Source of the DNA: Gemmiger sp. An50
Lineage (GTDB): Bacteria; Bacillota; Clostridia; Oscillospirales; Ruminococcaceae
DNA: 64,000 nucleotides
Direction: 5' to 3'
NCBI RefSeq assembly: GCF_002161595.1
Contig: NZ_NFID01000007.1
Span: forward strand, 94,419-158,418
The translations under genes and the position numbers were made by a program. Shown one piece after another: positions 1 to 8,292 of this stretch; positions within the stretch are counted from its first letter, which is position 1; every line of letters starts with the position of its first letter. Below the pieces are notes generated by a model. The model was not told where the DNA came from and ran no database searches. It was given only the letters and a program-made list of their open reading frames with translations.

Positions 1-1
1 A

Positions 2-2947
2 TCAATCGACCAGACGGCAATACCCTTTCCATTTGCAGTATTGCTCACCGTCTTCAAGAACCAGCCCGGAAAAGCGCAGGGTGACCCGGCCAAGCCGGGG
101 ATGATTCCAGGGGAAACACACCTGCACCACCGTGCCGGCGGTTCGCATTTGTTCCAGCGCCCGATCCACCGTTTTTCTTTCCTCCTCGGGGATCCGGTCA
201 TACCAGTAGCTGTAGCGCTGCACCGGCGTATCGGACTGCTCGAATTCCAGCACCTTTTCCATGGTGTCGTTCACAATCATCCGGGAAGCCTTTCCCTGAT
301 CCCGCCGGATGCTCCAGAAGCCCACCTGAAGGCTTTGCAGCAGATCCTCGTTGCTATGCTGCAAAAGCACCTGATAGCGGTGCTCGTTCCGATCCTGCCG
401 GATTCGGGCCAACAAAAAGCTGGCAAGCACCCGAACATGGGTATCATCGTGGATGCAGGTGCGGGGATTGTCCACACCGATGAAGCCGATGGTTGTTCCG
501 TTTTCCCGCAGGGGGGCCACAATCAGCCGCTGGATATTCTGGCGTTCCAGCACCGCCCATTCGTGCGGCGAAGCCTGCTGGAGCGGGGCCAGATTCAGAA
601 TGATTACCGACTGCTCCTTCTTGAAGATCTCCATCCAGCGGCTCACAGCCTGAGGTGGCACCCGCTGCAGGGCATCTCTTTGGGGAACGACGCCCTGCGC
701 GCACCATTCAAAGGTGTTGTTCCAGTGGCCGTCGTGCTCCGACGCCGGTTCAAACAGATAAGCGCGATCCGCCTGATAAAAATCGCCCACCGACGCCAGC
801 ACCTGATTCACAGCCTTTTCAAAGTCTGCATGGCGGGACAGTGTATCCAGATAATCCGCAATTTTCTCGGCAAAGAACAGACGTTCCCGCGCATTCTGGC
901 TCACATATTCCTGCTTTGTCACATCCAGCGCAACTTCCATCCGGGTTGGGATGCCCCGATACTGAACGATTCGATCCTTCAGAAGGAAATGGCGGCCGCA
1001 GTACTCGTTCTGGTTTTCCCAGATATAAAAGGAATCCTTGCTGATCACATCGTTGGTGCAGAAATCGCAGGGTGCGTTTTTTCCATGCAGGATTTTATAG
1101 CATTTTTCGCCTTTGTAATCCTGCACGCCGAACAGGCGCTGCCCTGCGGGATTCAGATAGTAAAGCTCGTAGCTGGTCAGATCGCTCAGATAGAACACAT
1201 CATTTTCCGCATTCAGAATGATCTCGGCCACATCATCCTGCACCCCGGCAAGCTCCTCGCCCGCCCCGGCTTCCGTTCTCTGCCGGGCCGGCAGCTCAGG
1301 CTCCTTTTTCAAATCCAGATTCCGGATTCTGATGCAGGCTTCCGCAAACTTGTCCTCCGGGCAGGGCTTTGCCAGCAAAAAGCCCTGAACCAGTTCCGGT
1401 TTGAGCTTCCGAAGAACCTCCAGCTCCTCCACCGTTTCCACGCCTTCGCAGCAGACGCGGATCTGCGAACCGTTTGCCAGCTCAATGATATTGCTCAGCA
1501 GCCGGTAATTGTAGGCGCTTCTCTGGATATTGGTCACAAAACTGCGGTCGACCTTGATCTCGTCGACCTCCATGTTTTTCAAACGCCCCAGGCTGGAATA
1601 GCCGGTGCCGAAATCATCCACCGAAATCTCGATCCCCGCTTCCTTCCAGCGGTGGAATATCTTGTTCAGGTAAGGGTAATCCTGCAGCTGCATGCTTTCG
1701 GTCACTTCGATGGTGAGCGCATCGCCCGGCAGGCCGCTGGAACGCAGCACCTCCAGCACATCTTCCTCAATGGATTCCTGTGTCAGCTGCACATAAGACA
1801 TGTTCACGCTCACATGCAGACCCGGCATGACCTCCCGCCATTTTTTGCAGGCCTGCAGCGTCTCTTTCAGCACCCAGAGCCCCACTTCACAGATCAGACC
1901 GTTCTGTTCCAGCAGCGGAATGAACTCTGCGGGCGACACCCGCCCCTTTCGCGGAGAGGTAAACCGAAGCAGTGCTTCGGCCCCGTATACCGTGCAATCG
2001 CCCAGACCAAGCTGAGGCTGATACTCCAGCGAAAAGCCGGTAAAGCCCTCGTCAATACATCTGCGCAGCTCCTCTTTCAGCTCCAGGCTCCGCAGCTGCT
2101 CCTCGTAATTTTCCGGCGAGAAAAAGCTCATCCGGTCCTTGCCGTGGTTTTTGGCGTCCTCCAGCGAAAACTCCACATATTGCAGCAGTGTGTCCTTATC
2201 GTCCACATGATAGTCTGTGAAGGAAACGCATCCCGCCGAAATGGTGCACTGACCGTGCAGCCGCTCCCGGGCCTTTGCGAAAATGCGGCTCACCTTTACC
2301 GCCGTCAGATCGGGCAGATTGACCGCAAACCAGTCGCCGCTGATCCGGTAAACCTCGCAGCCCTCGGGCACCTCATCCTGCAGGATAAATTTCACATCCC
2401 GCAAAAGGGCATCGCCAAAATCCCGCCCGTTTTTCAGATTCAGAGTGCGCAGATTATCCACGCCAATTAACAGGAGAAAACCGGGATGAGCCTGTGTCAG
2501 ATAGCCTTCCAGCTCTTCCCGCAGCTTCTGGCTGTTGAACCTTTCCTCTTCACGGGCGGCACCGCTGGACAGGCGGCCCAGCGCATAGGCAATCTTGCCT
2601 TTTTCATTTTGGAACGCCTTTCCCCGGCTGTTAATCCAGACACTCTCTCCGCAACAGTTCTTGACCCGGTAATTAAAGGAATAGCTCTTGAGCCTTCCGT
2701 TCAAAAGATCCTCCACCACCCGTTTCAGGCGGGAAACATCCCGGTCATCCACATGTTCGCACCACTGCTCCAATGTGCACACCGGTTTTTCCAGTTGAAA
2801 AATATGCGTCGCTTTCAGAGCATTCCAGGTGAAATGGACCAGCCCCGTGGAGAAATCATAGAAATAATAGTAGTCCCCTGTGCTCTGGCTGATCTGCTCC
2901 ATCCATCCGGTCGGATCGCTCTGTGCCTGAAACTGCTCTAATTCCAT
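2..2947 (-). CDS. PAS/GGDEF/EAL/GAF cyclic-di-GMP signalling protein
   Basis: A 981-residue cytosolic sensor. In order I see a PAS-like N-terminus (about 20-130), a GGDEF-fold domain (about 150-270), an EAL domain (about 285-545), a second PAS (about 575-690), a GAF-like region (about 715-850) and a C-terminal PAS-like segment. The GGDEF motif reads SGDWF, so diguanylate cyclase activity is probably lost. The EAL part keeps AEALLRF and DDFGTGYSSL, consistent with a working c-di-GMP phosphodiesterase. No membrane segment is visible. The stop codon lies at the very edge of the window, so the gene is complete but its downstream context is unseen. It appears to be a single-gene unit, divergent from the zinc operon. 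Confidence 0.9.
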   Translation of the reverse strand: MELEQFQAQSDPTGWMEQISQSTGDYYYFYDFSTGLVHFTWNALKATHIFQLEKPVCTLEQWCEHVDDRDVSRLKRVVEDLLNGRLKSYSFNYRVKNCCGESVWINSRGKAFQNEKGKIAYALGRLSSGAAREEERFNSQKLREELEGYLTQAHPGFLLLIGVDNLRTLNLKNGRDFGDALLRDVKFILQDEVPEGCEVYRISGDWFAVNLPDLTAVKVSRIFAKARERLHGQCTISAGCVSFTDYHVDDKDTLLQYVEFSLEDAKNHGKDRMSFFSPENYEEQLRSLELKEELRRCIDEGFTGFSLEYQPQLGLGDCTVYGAEALLRFTSPRKGRVSPAEFIPLLEQNGLICEVGLWVLKETLQACKKWREVMPGLHVSVNMSYVQLTQESIEEDVLEVLRSSGLPGDALTIEVTESMQLQDYPYLNKIFHRWKEAGIEISVDDFGTGYSSLGRLKNMEVDEIKVDRSFVTNIQRSAYNYRLLSNIIELANGSQIRVCCEGVETVEELEVLRKLKPELVQGFLLAKPCPEDKFAEACIRIRNLDLKKEPELPARQRTEAGAGEELAGVQDDVAEIILNAENDVFYLSDLTSYELYYLNPAGQRLFGVQDYKGEKCYKILHGKNAPCDFCTNDVISKDSFYIWENQNEYCGRHFLLKDRIVQYRGIPTRMEVALDVTKQEYVSQNARERLFFAEKIADYLDTLSRHADFEKAVNQVLASVGDFYQADRAYLFEPASEHDGHWNNTFEWCAQGVVPQRDALQRVPPQAVSRWMEIFKKEQSVIILNLAPLQQASPHEWAVLERQNIQRLIVAPLRENGTTIGFIGVDNPRTCIHDDTHVRVLASFLLARIRQDRNEHRYQVLLQHSNEDLLQSLQVGFWSIRRDQGKASRMIVNDTMEKVLEFEQSDTPVQRYSYWYDRIPEEERKTVDRALEQMRTAGTVVQVCFPWNHPRLGRVTLRFSGLVLEDGEQYCKWKGYCRLVD

Positions 2948-3317
2948 TATTCAAACGCCTCGTCCTTCACACACAACGCCGCGCATGATTGTTCTGCAGG
3001 ATTGTGCACGTTTTATCTGTAGCACAGCAAATGCTCCAATGATATAAATATAACATACAAGCATATAAATATCCAGTTTTTTAACCTTTACGGGTTCCAT
3101 CTGCTTTTATAAATGCCGATTCCTTCAGCTTCCTACACCTGCCAACAGCAGATACGCCGATATTCACTATGTTGCTTTCCGCAGCCCATTTTTCACTCCT
3201 TTCGCCAGAATCAAACTGGCATTCCTTTTTTGCCGTCATTCACACATTGCGCATCATCGCATTTTGCTCCGGTAAGTCCACCCGAATGTTCGATGCTTGC
3301 AAAAAGCGAACTGCTTC
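2948..3317. other. Intergenic region between the EAL protein and the zinc operon
   Basis: About 370 bases between divergent genes. The part next to the EAL gene is AT-rich and should hold its promoter, but I cannot name convincing hexamers. No convincing small gene, tRNA or repeat is visible. Confidence 0.5.
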
Positions 3318-3347
3318 TTGACAAAACAGCGGCGGGGATGCTATCCT
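3318..3347 (+). promoter_or_regulatory. Promoter of the zur-znu operon
   Basis: TTGACA at 3318-3323 and TATCCT at 3342-3347 are separated by 18 bp. The palindromic operator begins one base after the -10 box, so a bound repressor would cover the transcription start. The position relative to the Zur gene is as expected for autoregulation. Confidence 0.65.
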
Positions 3348-3370
3348 AATTTGCAAATAATTCGCAAATT
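3348..3370. promoter_or_regulatory. Zur/Fur-family operator, 23-bp palindrome
   Basis: A 23-base inverted repeat around one central base. Eleven base pairs are possible and ten match (mismatch at bases 8/16). Each half contains AATTTGC. The architecture, with a core of roughly 9-1-9, is that of Fur-superfamily boxes, and the next gene is a Zur-like regulator followed by zinc transport genes. The binding assignment is inference from context. Confidence 0.75.
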
Positions 3371-3386
3371 CAAAGAGGGTGCGTCA

Positions 3387-3782
3387 ATGAAAAACTACGA
3401 CACTCGCCAGCGGGACCTTTTGGTCGCCTTTTTGGAGCAGCACCCGGATCAGCTGCTGTCTGTGCAGCAGATCGCCCAGGCGCTGCACGAACAGCAGATC
3501 AGTCTTAGCGCCGTTTATCGAAATCTTTCCCAGCTGGAGACAAAAGGCCTTATCCGCAAGAGCATAAAATCCGGCGGCAGAGCAGCCTATTATCAGTATA
3601 TCGGCACGCCGGATTGCCATTCTCATCTGCACATGACCTGCACCTGCTGCGGAAAAACCTTCCACATGAATTCGGAACATACCGCGCGGCTGACGCGTGC
3701 CATGGCCGAACTGGATGGATTTGATCTGGATATTCTCAACACTGTTTTATACGGCACCTGCCAAAGCTGCCATCAAAAATAA
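3387..3782 (+). CDS. zur: Fur-family transcriptional repressor, probably Zur
   Basis: A 131-residue winged-helix metalloregulator, the usual Fur/Zur length. The DNA-binding part (about 1-75) contains SLSAVYRNLSQLETKGLI, typical of Fur helix 4. The dimerisation part has the metal ligands HSHLH followed by two Cys pairs, CTCC and CQSC, the structural zinc site of the family. The start follows GAGGG; an open frame reaches further upstream but would run through the promoter and operator. It leads an operon with a Cys-rich membrane protein and ZnuA/C/B, which makes Zur much more likely than Fur or PerR. Autorepression is expected from the operator just upstream. Confidence 0.87.
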   Translation: MKNYDTRQRDLLVAFLEQHPDQLLSVQQIAQALHEQQISLSAVYRNLSQLETKGLIRKSIKSGGRAAYYQYIGTPDCHSHLHMTCTCCGKTFHMNSEHTARLTRAMAELDGFDLDILNTVLYGTCQSCHQK

Positions 3783-3818
3783 ACATCGCCTCGCGATACC
3801 CGAAGGAGAGAGAAGAAC

Positions 3819-4115
3819 ATGCACCAGAAAAACCGCTTTGCCGCCGTTTGCGCCACTGTGCTTGTGGCAGCTGCCCTGCTCTTCTCCGTCTTCTTCATCG
3901 CTCTGGAAACAAACCACGATTGCAGCAGAGAGCATTGTGCCATCTGCCACCAGATCCAGACCTGCCAGACCCTTTTATCTCAGCTTTCCAGCGCCTGCGC
4001 AAAACCCGCAGGCTTTGGTGTGCTGTGCTTCTTTGCCCTGCTGCTGATCCTGCGTCGTCCGTATGTATCCGTTGCATCTTCTCTGGTTTCCCAAAAAGTA
4101 AAACTGCTGAATTAA
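3819..4115 (+). CDS. Small Cys-containing membrane protein of the zinc operon
   Basis: A 98-residue protein with a hydrophobic N-terminal segment (about 8-28), an outward-facing loop with HDCSREHCAICHQIQTC and a second hydrophobic segment (about 66-80). Its start follows a clear GGAGAG site. The Cys/His spacing suggests metal binding. I know of similar short proteins beside zinc transport genes in gut Firmicutes but cannot name a characterised family. Location between zur and znuA suggests a role in zinc sensing or uptake at the membrane, which is inference. Confidence 0.7.
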   Translation: MHQKNRFAAVCATVLVAAALLFSVFFIALETNHDCSREHCAICHQIQTCQTLLSQLSSACAKPAGFGVLCFFALLLILRRPYVSVASSLVSQKVKLLN

Positions 4116-4240
4116 ACAAAAACGAACCACAAAGGGGATACGTCTGCCCATTTTAAGCAGGTGCGCCCGGCACTGCCGGACCCCTTGTATTTTTGCGCCC
4201 TTTTTTCGTTTTTTTGTTTGAATTCGGAGGTTTTCTTTTC

Positions 4241-5278
4241 ATGAATCGAATCATTTCCATCCTTCTTTCTCTTGTCATAGCAGCCGGTTTTCTGACCGGT
4301 TGTCACTCTGCCGCCGCACCTGAAAATGACGGCAAAAAGCTGCGAATCGTCACCACCATTTTCCCGGAATACGATTGGGTACGGCAGATCCTGGGCGATC
4401 AAGCCGACCATGTGGAGCTGACCATGCTCTTGGATAATGGTGTTGACCTTCACAGCTTTCAGCCCACGGCCGACGATATGGTCACCATCTCCGGATGCGA
4501 CCTGTTCATCTATACCGGCGGTGAATCGGACGCCTGGGTGGAGGATGCATTGTCTCACGCCACAAACCCCGACCTGGTGGCTGTAAATCTGATGGACCTG
4601 CTGGGCGATCAGGTAAAAGCCGAGGAGACCGTGGAAGGGATGCAGGAAACCGCGCACCTTCATTCTCACGAGGATGAACCCCATGATGAGCACACAGATG
4701 AGCATGATGAGCACGAGCATTCTGAAGAGTGTACCCATGCGCATAACGACGAACACATCTGGCTGTCTTTAAAGCACGCTGTTATTCTGTGCAATGCCAT
4801 CGCCGACACGCTGGGGCAAATCGACCCTGACCATCGCGATGCTTATGCGGAAAATGCCAGCGCCTATATCCAAAAGCTGACTGAACTGGACGGGCAGTAT
4901 CAGGCAGTTGTGGATTCCGCTTCCAACCATACCCTGCTCTTTGCGGACCGCTTCCCCTTCCGCTATCTGGTGGATAATTACGGCCTTTCTTACTATGCGG
5001 CATTTTCCGGCTGCTCGGCGGAAACGGAAGCCAGCTTTGAGACTGTTGCGTTTCTGGCCGAAAAAGTGGATGCGCTGTCGCTTCCCTGTGTGCTGACCAC
5101 CGAAACCGCCACCCACAACATCGCCCGCACCGTGGTGGACAACACCACTGCCAAAAATCAGCAGATTCTTGTTCTCAACTCCATGCAGTCTGTTACCGCC
5201 GACGATGTGGCCGCAGGCGCGAGTTATCTGTCCATCATGGAGCAGAATCTTGAGACCTTAAAAACTGCACTGGCCTGA
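4241..5278 (+). CDS. znuA: Zinc ABC transporter substrate-binding lipoprotein
   Basis: A 345-residue cluster A-I solute-binding protein. The chosen start follows GGAGG with 10 bases between and gives a clean lipoprotein signal ending LTGC, so the mature protein is tethered outside the membrane. An upstream in-frame ATG would add 16 residues before the signal and is less likely. The metal ligands are expected at DLHSFQPT and the HIWLSL segment. Between them lies a His/Asp/Glu-rich loop (around residues 145-175), the hallmark of zinc-specific family members. It is followed closely by the ATPase and permease genes and sits under the Zur operator. Confidence 0.93.
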   Translation: MNRIISILLSLVIAAGFLTGCHSAAAPENDGKKLRIVTTIFPEYDWVRQILGDQADHVELTMLLDNGVDLHSFQPTADDMVTISGCDLFIYTGGESDAWVEDALSHATNPDLVAVNLMDLLGDQVKAEETVEGMQETAHLHSHEDEPHDEHTDEHDEHEHSEECTHAHNDEHIWLSLKHAVILCNAIADTLGQIDPDHRDAYAENASAYIQKLTELDGQYQAVVDSASNHTLLFADRFPFRYLVDNYGLSYYAAFSGCSAETEASFETVAFLAEKVDALSLPCVLTTETATHNIARTVVDNTTAKNQQILVLNSMQSVTADDVAAGASYLSIMEQNLETLKTALA

Positions 5279-5289
5279 GAGGAGCGTTT

Positions 5290-6012
5290 ATGATTCAGAT
5301 CAATTGCCAGGGCCTGGCTCTGGGCTATCATTCCGCTCTGATGCGGGATCTTAGCTTCACTGTCCACGCCGGAGACTATCTCTGCATTCTGGGAGAAAAC
5401 GGCGCCGGAAAATCCACCCTGATGAAAACCATTCTGGGACTGCTGGCACCTTTGGAGGGCTCTGTAACCTTTGGCGATGGAGTGCGCGCCAATGAAATCG
5501 GATACCTTCCTCAGCAGACGCAGACACAGCGGGACTTCCCCGCTACAGTCTGGGAGGTTGCGCTCTCCGGGTGCCAGGGACGGTGCGGTCTGCGCCCTTT
5601 TTATACCCGGGCGGAAAAGGAACTGGCCCGTCAATCTCTTACACGCATGGATATGGCACACCTTTCCGGACGCTGTTACCGGGAACTGTCCGGCGGGCAG
5701 CAACAGCGGGTATTGCTGGCACGAGCCCTGTGCGCTGCCCGGAAGATGCTTTTGCTGGATGAGCCGGTTACCGGTCTGGACCCCACAGCAAGCCGGGAGC
5801 TGTATCAGGTGATTGCCCGGCTGAACAAGGAGGATGGCATGACCATCCTTATGATCTCCCACGATACGAGCGCCGCGCTTCGTTATGCCAGTCACATTCT
5901 CTATCTGGGCGAACAGGTCTTTTTCGGAACACGAGAGGAGTTTATCCAAGCCAATCCCGGCTACCGGGATCGGGAGCTGAAAGGAGGCAGCCTGCATGGA
6001 CATGATGATTGA
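5290..6012 (+). CDS. znuC: Zinc ABC transporter ATP-binding protein
   Basis: A 240-residue ABC ATPase with Walker A GENGAGKST, Q-loop region YLPQQTQTQ, signature LSGGQQQR, Walker B MLLLDEP and the switch histidine in ISHDTSAAL. Length and order match metal-type (ZnuC/MntB) ATPases. It starts 11 bases after znuA and overlaps znuB by 17 bases, so the three are translated as a unit to form the cytosolic motor of the importer. Confidence 0.93.
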   Translation: MIQINCQGLALGYHSALMRDLSFTVHAGDYLCILGENGAGKSTLMKTILGLLAPLEGSVTFGDGVRANEIGYLPQQTQTQRDFPATVWEVALSGCQGRCGLRPFYTRAEKELARQSLTRMDMAHLSGRCYRELSGGQQQRVLLARALCAARKMLLLDEPVTGLDPTASRELYQVIARLNKEDGMTILMISHDTSAALRYASHILYLGEQVFFGTREEFIQANPGYRDRELKGGSLHGHDD

Positions 6013-6841
6013 AAAGCTGGCCCAGTACTGGGCTTACCCCTTTGTTCAATATGCCCTTGTAGTGGGTGTTCTGGTGGCCCTGTGTGCCTCCCTGCTGGGC
6101 GTTACGCTTGTGCTCAAGCGTTTTTCCTTTATTGGCGACGGACTGTCTCATGTGGCCTTTGGTGCCATGGCGATCGCATCTGTTCTGAGTCTCAGCAATG
6201 ACATGCCCCTTGTTCTGAGCATCACTGTCCTGTGTGCCATTCTGCTGCTGTGCGCCGGTCAAAACACCAAAATCAAGGGAGATGCTGCCATCGCCATGCT
6301 CTCTGTGGGCGCGCTGGCCATCGGTTATCTGCTGATGAACGTGTTTTCCACCTCCTCCAATCTGAGCGGAGATGTTTGCAGCACCCTTTTCGGCTCCACC
6401 TCCATCCTCACCCTTACCAAAACCGAGGTGTGGCTGTGCGTGGTTCTGTCGGCAGTGGTCGTGTTCCTGTATTTCTTTTTCTACCACAAAATCTTTTCCG
6501 TCACCTTTGACGAGAGCTTTGCCGCCGCCACCGGCATCCGAGCAAAGGGCTACAATCTGCTTCTGGCTGTTGTGACCGCAGTGGTGATCGTGATGGCTAT
6601 GAATCTGGTGGGTTCGCTGCTGATCTCTGCTCTGGTCACCTTCCCCGCCATGTCTGCCATGCGTCTGTTCCGCAGCTTCCGCTCGGTCACGCTTTGCGCC
6701 GCACTCCTTGCCGTATTCTGCGCCGCAGCCGGTATCCTCATTGCGATTCTGGCGGGAACCCCCGTAGGCTCTACCATCGTTGCCGTAGAAATTCTTCTTT
6801 TTGGCCTGTGCTCGCTTCTGGGCTGGGCCGTCAGGAGGTAA
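5996..6841 (+). CDS. znuB: Zinc ABC transporter permease
   Basis: A 281-residue integral membrane protein of the ABC-3 family with about eight hydrophobic segments. The family-typical GDGLSHVAFGAMAI stretch lies near residue 45, and NLVGSLLISALVTFPA lies near residue 200. It forms the membrane channel fed by ZnuA and driven by ZnuC. The start overlaps the end of znuC; ATGs a few codons later are also possible. Confidence 0.92.
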   Translation: MDMMIEKLAQYWAYPFVQYALVVGVLVALCASLLGVTLVLKRFSFIGDGLSHVAFGAMAIASVLSLSNDMPLVLSITVLCAILLLCAGQNTKIKGDAAIAMLSVGALAIGYLLMNVFSTSSNLSGDVCSTLFGSTSILTLTKTEVWLCVVLSAVVVFLYFFFYHKIFSVTFDESFAAATGIRAKGYNLLLAVVTAVVIVMAMNLVGSLLISALVTFPAMSAMRLFRSFRSVTLCAALLAVFCAAAGILIAILAGTPVGSTIVAVEILLFGLCSLLGWAVRR

Positions 6842-6847
6842 CATTCC

Positions 6848-7450
6848 ATGAAAAAAGCAATTCTTTTATTGGCTGCCGCTCTTCTTCTGACATGCACAGC
6901 CTGCGGTGAAAGCAGCAGTTCCATTCAATCCGGCACAGCGTCCTCCTCTTCTGCCGGGACAGATGAAGGTTCTCAGGCAGAAAATATCCCTTCTTCCGAA
7001 CCGGATGGCTCCAGCAGCTCCGCCACCACCCCGGAAGAATCCGCCGGGGATACATCCGCAGCTTCGGCTGAATCCTCCGATGGGGAACCGGATATCGATC
7101 TAACCACACTCAGCAGTATCATGGTATATTCCGAGGCCTTCAACATGTCGGTATCACCGGAGGAGTATATCGGTAAGACCATCCGGATGGCCGGCATTTT
7201 TACGACCAATCAGGACCCGGAAACAGAGCAGATCTCCTGCGCTGTGCTCGTGCAGGATGCCACAGCATGCTGTGCGCAGGGGTTTGAAATCATCATGCCG
7301 GAAAATGCGGTCTATCCACAGGATTATCCGGATTTCGGTTCGGAGGTAACTGTTGTTGGAGAACTGCAGGCAGACCGCTCCCTGGAGGAATATGGCATGA
7401 TTTTTCTTCGTCTGGAAAATGTGACTTTCGAAACCCCTTCAGCCTTATAA
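6848..7450 (+). CDS. Lipoprotein at the end of the zinc operon
   Basis: A 200-residue secreted lipoprotein. The signal ends LTCTAC, then comes a Ser/Glu/Pro-rich linker to about residue 85, then a globular domain of about 110 residues. That domain (Y-I-G-K-T-I-R-M-A-G ... YPQDYPDFGSEVTVVGEL) resembles an OB-like extracytoplasmic domain found with predicted metal permeases, but I cannot assign it firmly. It starts six bases after znuB behind AGGAGG and is followed by the operon terminator. A role in handing zinc to the transporter is inferred only from position. Confidence 0.75.
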   Translation: MKKAILLLAAALLLTCTACGESSSSIQSGTASSSSAGTDEGSQAENIPSSEPDGSSSSATTPEESAGDTSAASAESSDGEPDIDLTTLSSIMVYSEAFNMSVSPEEYIGKTIRMAGIFTTNQDPETEQISCAVLVQDATACCAQGFEIIMPENAVYPQDYPDFGSEVTVVGELQADRSLEEYGMIFLRLENVTFETPSAL

Positions 7451-7508
7451 CCAATCTCTTGTTTCAGGATATAGCCGGGCTCTGCGTCCCTTAATTCGCA
7501 AACACAAC

Positions 7509-7545
7509 GCAAAAGCACCAGCCTTCTCGGCTGGTGCTTTTGCAT
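7509..7545 (+). terminator. Terminator of the zinc operon
   Basis: A 15-bp perfect stem (7509-7523 with 7529-7543) around a 5-base loop, containing AAAAGCACCAGCC. The symmetric T/A tails let it act on both strands, and the convergent methyltransferase ends just beyond it. Confidence 0.85.
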
Positions 7546-7596
7546 TTAACCTACGAATATGTACCTCGAACTTCTACTCAGACGTTCTTTTCTTTT

Positions 7597-8282
7597 TTAT
7601 CGCACGCTTCCTGTAAGCTTGATCAGGTTCATAAAACGCCCATTGTCTGTTTCCATCATCAGCCTGTCCTCGACCGCGTAGGGGTTATCACAAGAAAGCC
7701 AGTCCCTCCAGGCTTCGTCGAAACAGTCCATCTCAGTGACTTGAAGCTCCTTCAGATATGGAATAAATTTCGGCTTCCACCAATCAATTGAATGCCACAT
7801 CTCCAATGCCTCCGGGTCCCATAACGGCAGCATTTCTTCCGGAACATTATTCTTCACTTCATACTTCATACCGGGAAACGTAAGGGTAACAATCGCTTCC
7901 TTTTTCAATACAGGCATCAGAACTTCTGAGAAGTAGCATCACTATTGCCAAAATAGTGGTAGGAGTCAACACTGATCACTGCATCAAAAAAACCTTTCGC
8001 AAAAGGAAGTGAGGTCGCATCCAATTGCATGGGAATAATCAAATCCGCAACGCCCATCCGCTGAAATCGGTTGTAGTTCTCTGTCGCAGAAATTCCCAAA
8101 TCTACTGCAAATACCTGAACCCCAAATTTCTTTGCCAGAAAAATCGATGTCACCCCACGTCCGCATCCCAAATCCAGAACCCGCATCCCCTTTTTCAAAG
8201 GTAATGTTAAGGTCAATTCTTCTGCAAGCAGCCACGCATTGGGTCCCATCATATTTTCATGCAAAAAGTCAGAATCCATCAT
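7597..8282 (-). pseudogene. SAM-dependent methyltransferase, frameshifted
   Basis: The N-terminal half has the class I methyltransferase motif VLDLGCGRGVTS and a second motif near DAVISVDSYHYFGN, then runs into a stop at 7919. The next frame continues the same family without a gap (EVLMPVLKKEAIVTLTFPGM and onward to the end at 7597). A single missing base near 7930-7936 accounts for it. The start used follows AAGGTGG; it begins 10 bases after the rsgA stop, so the two were probably co-transcribed. Intact homologues are about 230-250 residues. It could be a true pseudogene or a sequencing error; both halves look otherwise well kept, so the damage is recent if real. Confidence 0.75.
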
Positions 8283-8292
8283 ATTCCACCTT

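Noticed and set aside
41..2470. An 809-codon plus-strand frame opposite the EAL protein
   Set aside because: Shadow of a gene whose EAL domain is certain.
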